Shown piece by piece: positions 5,921 to 7,753 of a stretch of DNA of 7,753 nucleotides. The notes under the pieces were generated by a model. That model was not told where the DNA came from, ran no database searches, and worked only from the letters and a program-made list of their open reading frames with translations. Numbering within the stretch: position 1 is the first letter of the stretch; each line of letters begins with the position of its first letter. This DNA is from an uncultured Clostridium sp. (GTDB lineage Bacteria > Bacillota > Clostridia > Lachnospirales > Lachnospiraceae), in contig CABQJA010000103.1 in assembly GCA_902464345.1 (NCBI GenBank), positions 1 through 7,753 of the forward strand, written 5' to 3'. The position numbers and the translations under genes are program-made.

Positions 5921-6765
5921 ATTTAGATGTGAATATAAAAAAGCAATATCGTGAATTTCAATTGGATTGCTCAATCAAAATACCGGAAGGACGGATCATC
6001 GGATTTGTCGGACCGAATGGTGCGGGAAAAAGTACTACGATGAAAGCAATCCTTGGGCTGTGTTCACCTGACGAGGGAGAAATTCTGGCAGATGGCAGAG
6101 AGATAGAAGAGTGGAGGAAAGAAGAACGCGAGAAGATCGGAGCTGTACTTGCAGATTCCGGATTCAGTGGTTATTATACAGTCTCCGATATCTGTAGAAT
6201 TATGAAAAAATTTTATCCATCTTTTCATGAGGAAGAATTTCGGAAGCAATGCAAACATTTTCAGCTGCCGATGCAGAAACAGATAAAAGAGTTTTCAACC
6301 GGAATGCGGGCAAAGCTATATCTTCTGCTGGCCATGTCTTATGATGCGGAGTTGTTGGTCCTGGATGAGCCGACAGCCGGTCTGGATGTTATATCCAGAA
6401 ATGAATTACTTGACCGGATCAGGGATTATATGGAACCGGGAGGACGTTCGGTTTTAATCAGCTCCCATATATCCGGTGATTTGGAAGGATTATGCGATGA
6501 GATATATCTGATTTATGAAGGAAAAATCCTGCTTCATGAGGATACGGACCGGTTACTTGGCCGGTATGGAGTCTTAAAGGTTACGGAACAGCAGTATCAA
6601 AAGCTTGAGAAAAAGTATTTGATCCGCAAAATGAAGGAAACATATGAGGTGGATTGTCTGACGGATCAGATTCAGTATTATCATGAAAATTATCCGGATA
6701 TCATAGCGGAGAAGGTGTCGATTGACGATATTATCATGTATATGATTCGAGGTGACAGAGTATGA
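5917..6765 (+). CDS. ABC transporter ATP-binding protein (YtrB-like)
   Basis: Cytoplasmic nucleotide-binding subunit of 282 residues that powers the membrane partner encoded next. Walker A is GPNGAGKST (32-40), the signature is FSTGM (126-130) in place of LSGGQ, Walker B is LLVLDEP ending at 152 with catalytic Glu151, the D-loop is AGLD, and the switch histidine is His184 (ISSHIS). The Q-loop region reads GAVLADSGF (75-83), with aspartate at 80 where a glutamine is usual. This and the altered signature are, as far as I recall, common in exporter ATPases beside YtrA-type regulators. A C-terminal extension of about 70 residues follows the core. GGAGG at 5905-5909 provides a ribosome binding site inside the end of gntR. 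Four-base overlaps on both sides show translational coupling. Export of a peptide, lipid or drug is plausible, but the substrate cannot be read from sequence. Confidence 0.93.
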   Translation: MNLDVNIKKQYREFQLDCSIKIPEGRIIGFVGPNGAGKSTTMKAILGLCSPDEGEILADGREIEEWRKEEREKIGAVLADSGFSGYYTVSDICRIMKKFYPSFHEEEFRKQCKHFQLPMQKQIKEFSTGMRAKLYLLLAMSYDAELLVLDEPTAGLDVISRNELLDRIRDYMEPGGRSVLISSHISGDLEGLCDEIYLIYEGKILLHEDTDRLLGRYGVLKVTEQQYQKLEKKYLIRKMKETYEVDCLTDQIQYYHENYPDIIAEKVSIDDIIMYMIRGDRV

Positions 6766-7412
6766 GCGGATTATTAATAAAGGACTTTCTGACAATTAAA
6801 AATCAGGGAAAATCAATGATCCTGATTCTTGCAATTGGAATCTTTATGATCATAAGTGGGATGAACGAGGCATTTATAGTAGGATATCTTACATTTACAG
6901 CATCTATGTTTGCCATAAATACACTCAGTTATGATGAATATGATCATGGTTACCCGTATATTTTTATACTTCCGATCGAACGAAAAGAATATGTTATGGA
7001 GAAATATCTGTTTACCGCTATGCTGAGTATAGTCGGCTGGCTTGGGAGCGGAGCGATTATCTTAGGAGTATCTGCTATCCGGAGAGAGCAGATATGGAGC
7101 GGGGATTTTGGCTTACAGATGCTTGCAATGTTATTGTTAAACTGGGTATATCTTGAAATTTTGATTCCGGTACGTTTGAAATATGGTGCGGAAAAGGAAA
7201 AAATTATGATTATATTGGGAGCCGCTTATCTGCTGGCAATGGGGATTCCGTTTCTGATGAAACATAACCAGGTCCTGGCAGATGCAATGGAGCAGATGAT
7301 CCGGTCTGTACGGCCTGTCGAAGCCTGTATTCTGGCCGGTGTGCTCACTCTGGCAGCAGGACTGGGTTCCTTTTGCTGTTCAAAAAAAATCGTGGAAAGA
7401 ATGGAATTTTAA
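6762..7412 (+). CDS. ABC-2 type transporter permease subunit
   Basis: Integral membrane protein of 216 residues with about six predicted helices, beginning with the typical cytoplasmic leader MSGLLIKDFLTIKNQGKS. The segment TLSYDEYDHGYPYIFILPIERKEYVMEKYLF after the second helix is characteristic of the ABC-2 permease group found beside YtrB-like ATPases (ABC2_membrane_5 type, by recollection). Being short, it probably acts as a homodimer with two copies of the ATPase encoded just upstream. ATG 6762 overlaps the ATPase stop by four bases (ATGA), so the two are coupled. No hairpin terminator is visible in the 54 bases before hisC, so some read-through into hisC is possible. The substrate is unknown; family context suggests an exporter linked to cell-envelope stress. 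Confidence 0.88.
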   Translation: MSGLLIKDFLTIKNQGKSMILILAIGIFMIISGMNEAFIVGYLTFTASMFAINTLSYDEYDHGYPYIFILPIERKEYVMEKYLFTAMLSIVGWLGSGAIILGVSAIRREQIWSGDFGLQMLAMLLLNWVYLEILIPVRLKYGAEKEKIMIILGAAYLLAMGIPFLMKHNQVLADAMEQMIRSVRPVEACILAGVLTLAAGLGSFCCSKKIVERMEF

Positions 7413-7419
7413 AACGATT

Positions 7420-7430
7420 TGTGCTACCAT
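7420..7430 (+). promoter_or_regulatory. Possible extended -10 promoter element for hisC
   Basis: TGTGCTACCAT holds a TGTG extension and a -10-like TACCAT (7425-7430, 4 of 6). The -35 position, 17 bases upstream, is poor (TGGAAT at 7402-7407, 3 of 6). It is the only promoter-like signal between the permease gene and hisC, so it is a tentative call. Confidence 0.35.
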
Positions 7431-7466
7431 ACACCTAGATAAAACAGACAGAAAGAAGGACAGAGC

Positions 7467-7753
7467 ATGAATCAGTGGAGAGAGAACATCCGACAGGTAG
7501 AACCATATACACCGGGAGAGCAGCCGAAGGAAACAGGAATTGTGAAATTAAATACGAATGAAAATCCGTATCCGCCGTCACCGAAGGTGAATGAGATTCA
7601 TGAGAATCTGGATGATCTGCGGTTATATCCGGATCCGACAGCCAGTGCACTGGTAGAGGCGATCGCACAGTATCATAAGGTAGATTCATCCCAGGTATTT
7701 GTCGGGGTTGGCTCGGATGATGTACTGGCAATGTCTTTTCTGACATTTTTTAA
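7467..7753 (+). CDS. hisC: Histidinol-phosphate aminotransferase, 5' part
   Basis: The first 95 residues of a PLP-dependent class I/II aminotransferase that converts imidazole acetol-phosphate and glutamate to histidinol phosphate in histidine biosynthesis. The start MNQWRENIRQVEPYTPGEQP, the substrate-contact motif KLNTNENPYPPSP, the RLYPDPTASALVEAIA segment, and GVGSDDVLAMSF, which binds the cofactor phosphate region, are all in family positions. The lysine that forms the Schiff base lies beyond the window. ATG 7467 is preceded by AGAAGGA at 7454-7460. The TAA printed as the last three bases is not in frame: the frame there reads TTT (7749-7751) and then AA, so the gene continues off the end. 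Related aminotransferases share this N-terminus, but the HisC match is specific enough to prefer it. Confidence 0.92.
   Translation, partial: MNQWRENIRQVEPYTPGEQPKETGIVKLNTNENPYPPSPKVNEIHENLDDLRLYPDPTASALVEAIAQYHKVDSSQVFVGVGSDDVLAMSFLTFF

Noticed and set aside
7435..7746. Antisense frame of 103 codons opposite hisC
   Set aside because: The + strand translation matches HisC residue by residue, while the antisense product matches nothing I recognise.
7751..7753. TAA at the last three bases as the stop of the hisC fragment
   Set aside because: The hisC frame reads TTT at 7749-7751 and then AA, so the TAA is out of frame and the gene runs past the window.

Overview
The window looks like chromosomal DNA from a Clostridia-class Firmicute, most likely of the Lachnospiraceae type. 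The grounds are strong AGGAGG-like ribosome binding sites, moderate GC, the prmC-prfA pair, a large hybrid kinase in the style common in gut Lachnospiraceae, and a YtrA-type GntR/ABC operon. This assignment is inference from gene content. All genes found are on the + strand.

Layout. Positions 1-1530 hold the translation-termination pair: the 3' half of prmC (release factor methyltransferase), then complete prfA (peptide chain release factor 1), the substrate of PrmC. Positions 1546-4260 hold a membrane-bound hybrid sensor histidine kinase lesioned at both ends. Its apparent original start (ATG 1546, with a ribosome binding site) runs into an in-frame TAA after four codons. Its C-terminal receiver domain has lost the half that carries the phospho-accepting aspartate, while the kinase core is intact. 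Positions 4328-5465 form a compact unit: promoter, ECF-type transporter S component, an overlapping DUF1893 protein, and a strong intrinsic terminator. Positions 5480-7412 form a gntR-ABC ATPase-ABC permease operon with 4-bp ATGA overlaps. It is driven by a near-consensus promoter embedded in a 16-bp inverted repeat with half-sites spaced every 10 bp, a probable autoregulatory operator. The window ends inside the 5' part of hisC (histidinol-phosphate aminotransferase), starting at 7467.

How the genes fit together. PrmC methylates the GGQ glutamine of RF1, so the first two genes act in one step. The kinase follows prfA with no visible terminator and may be read from the same transcript. The S component probably depends on an energizing ECF module encoded elsewhere. 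The GntR regulator probably represses its own ABC exporter operon until a ligand or envelope stress relieves it. I see no wholly new multi-gene system. The most notable signals are the doubly altered kinase, the phased operator, and the tight coupling of the S component to a DUF1893 protein.
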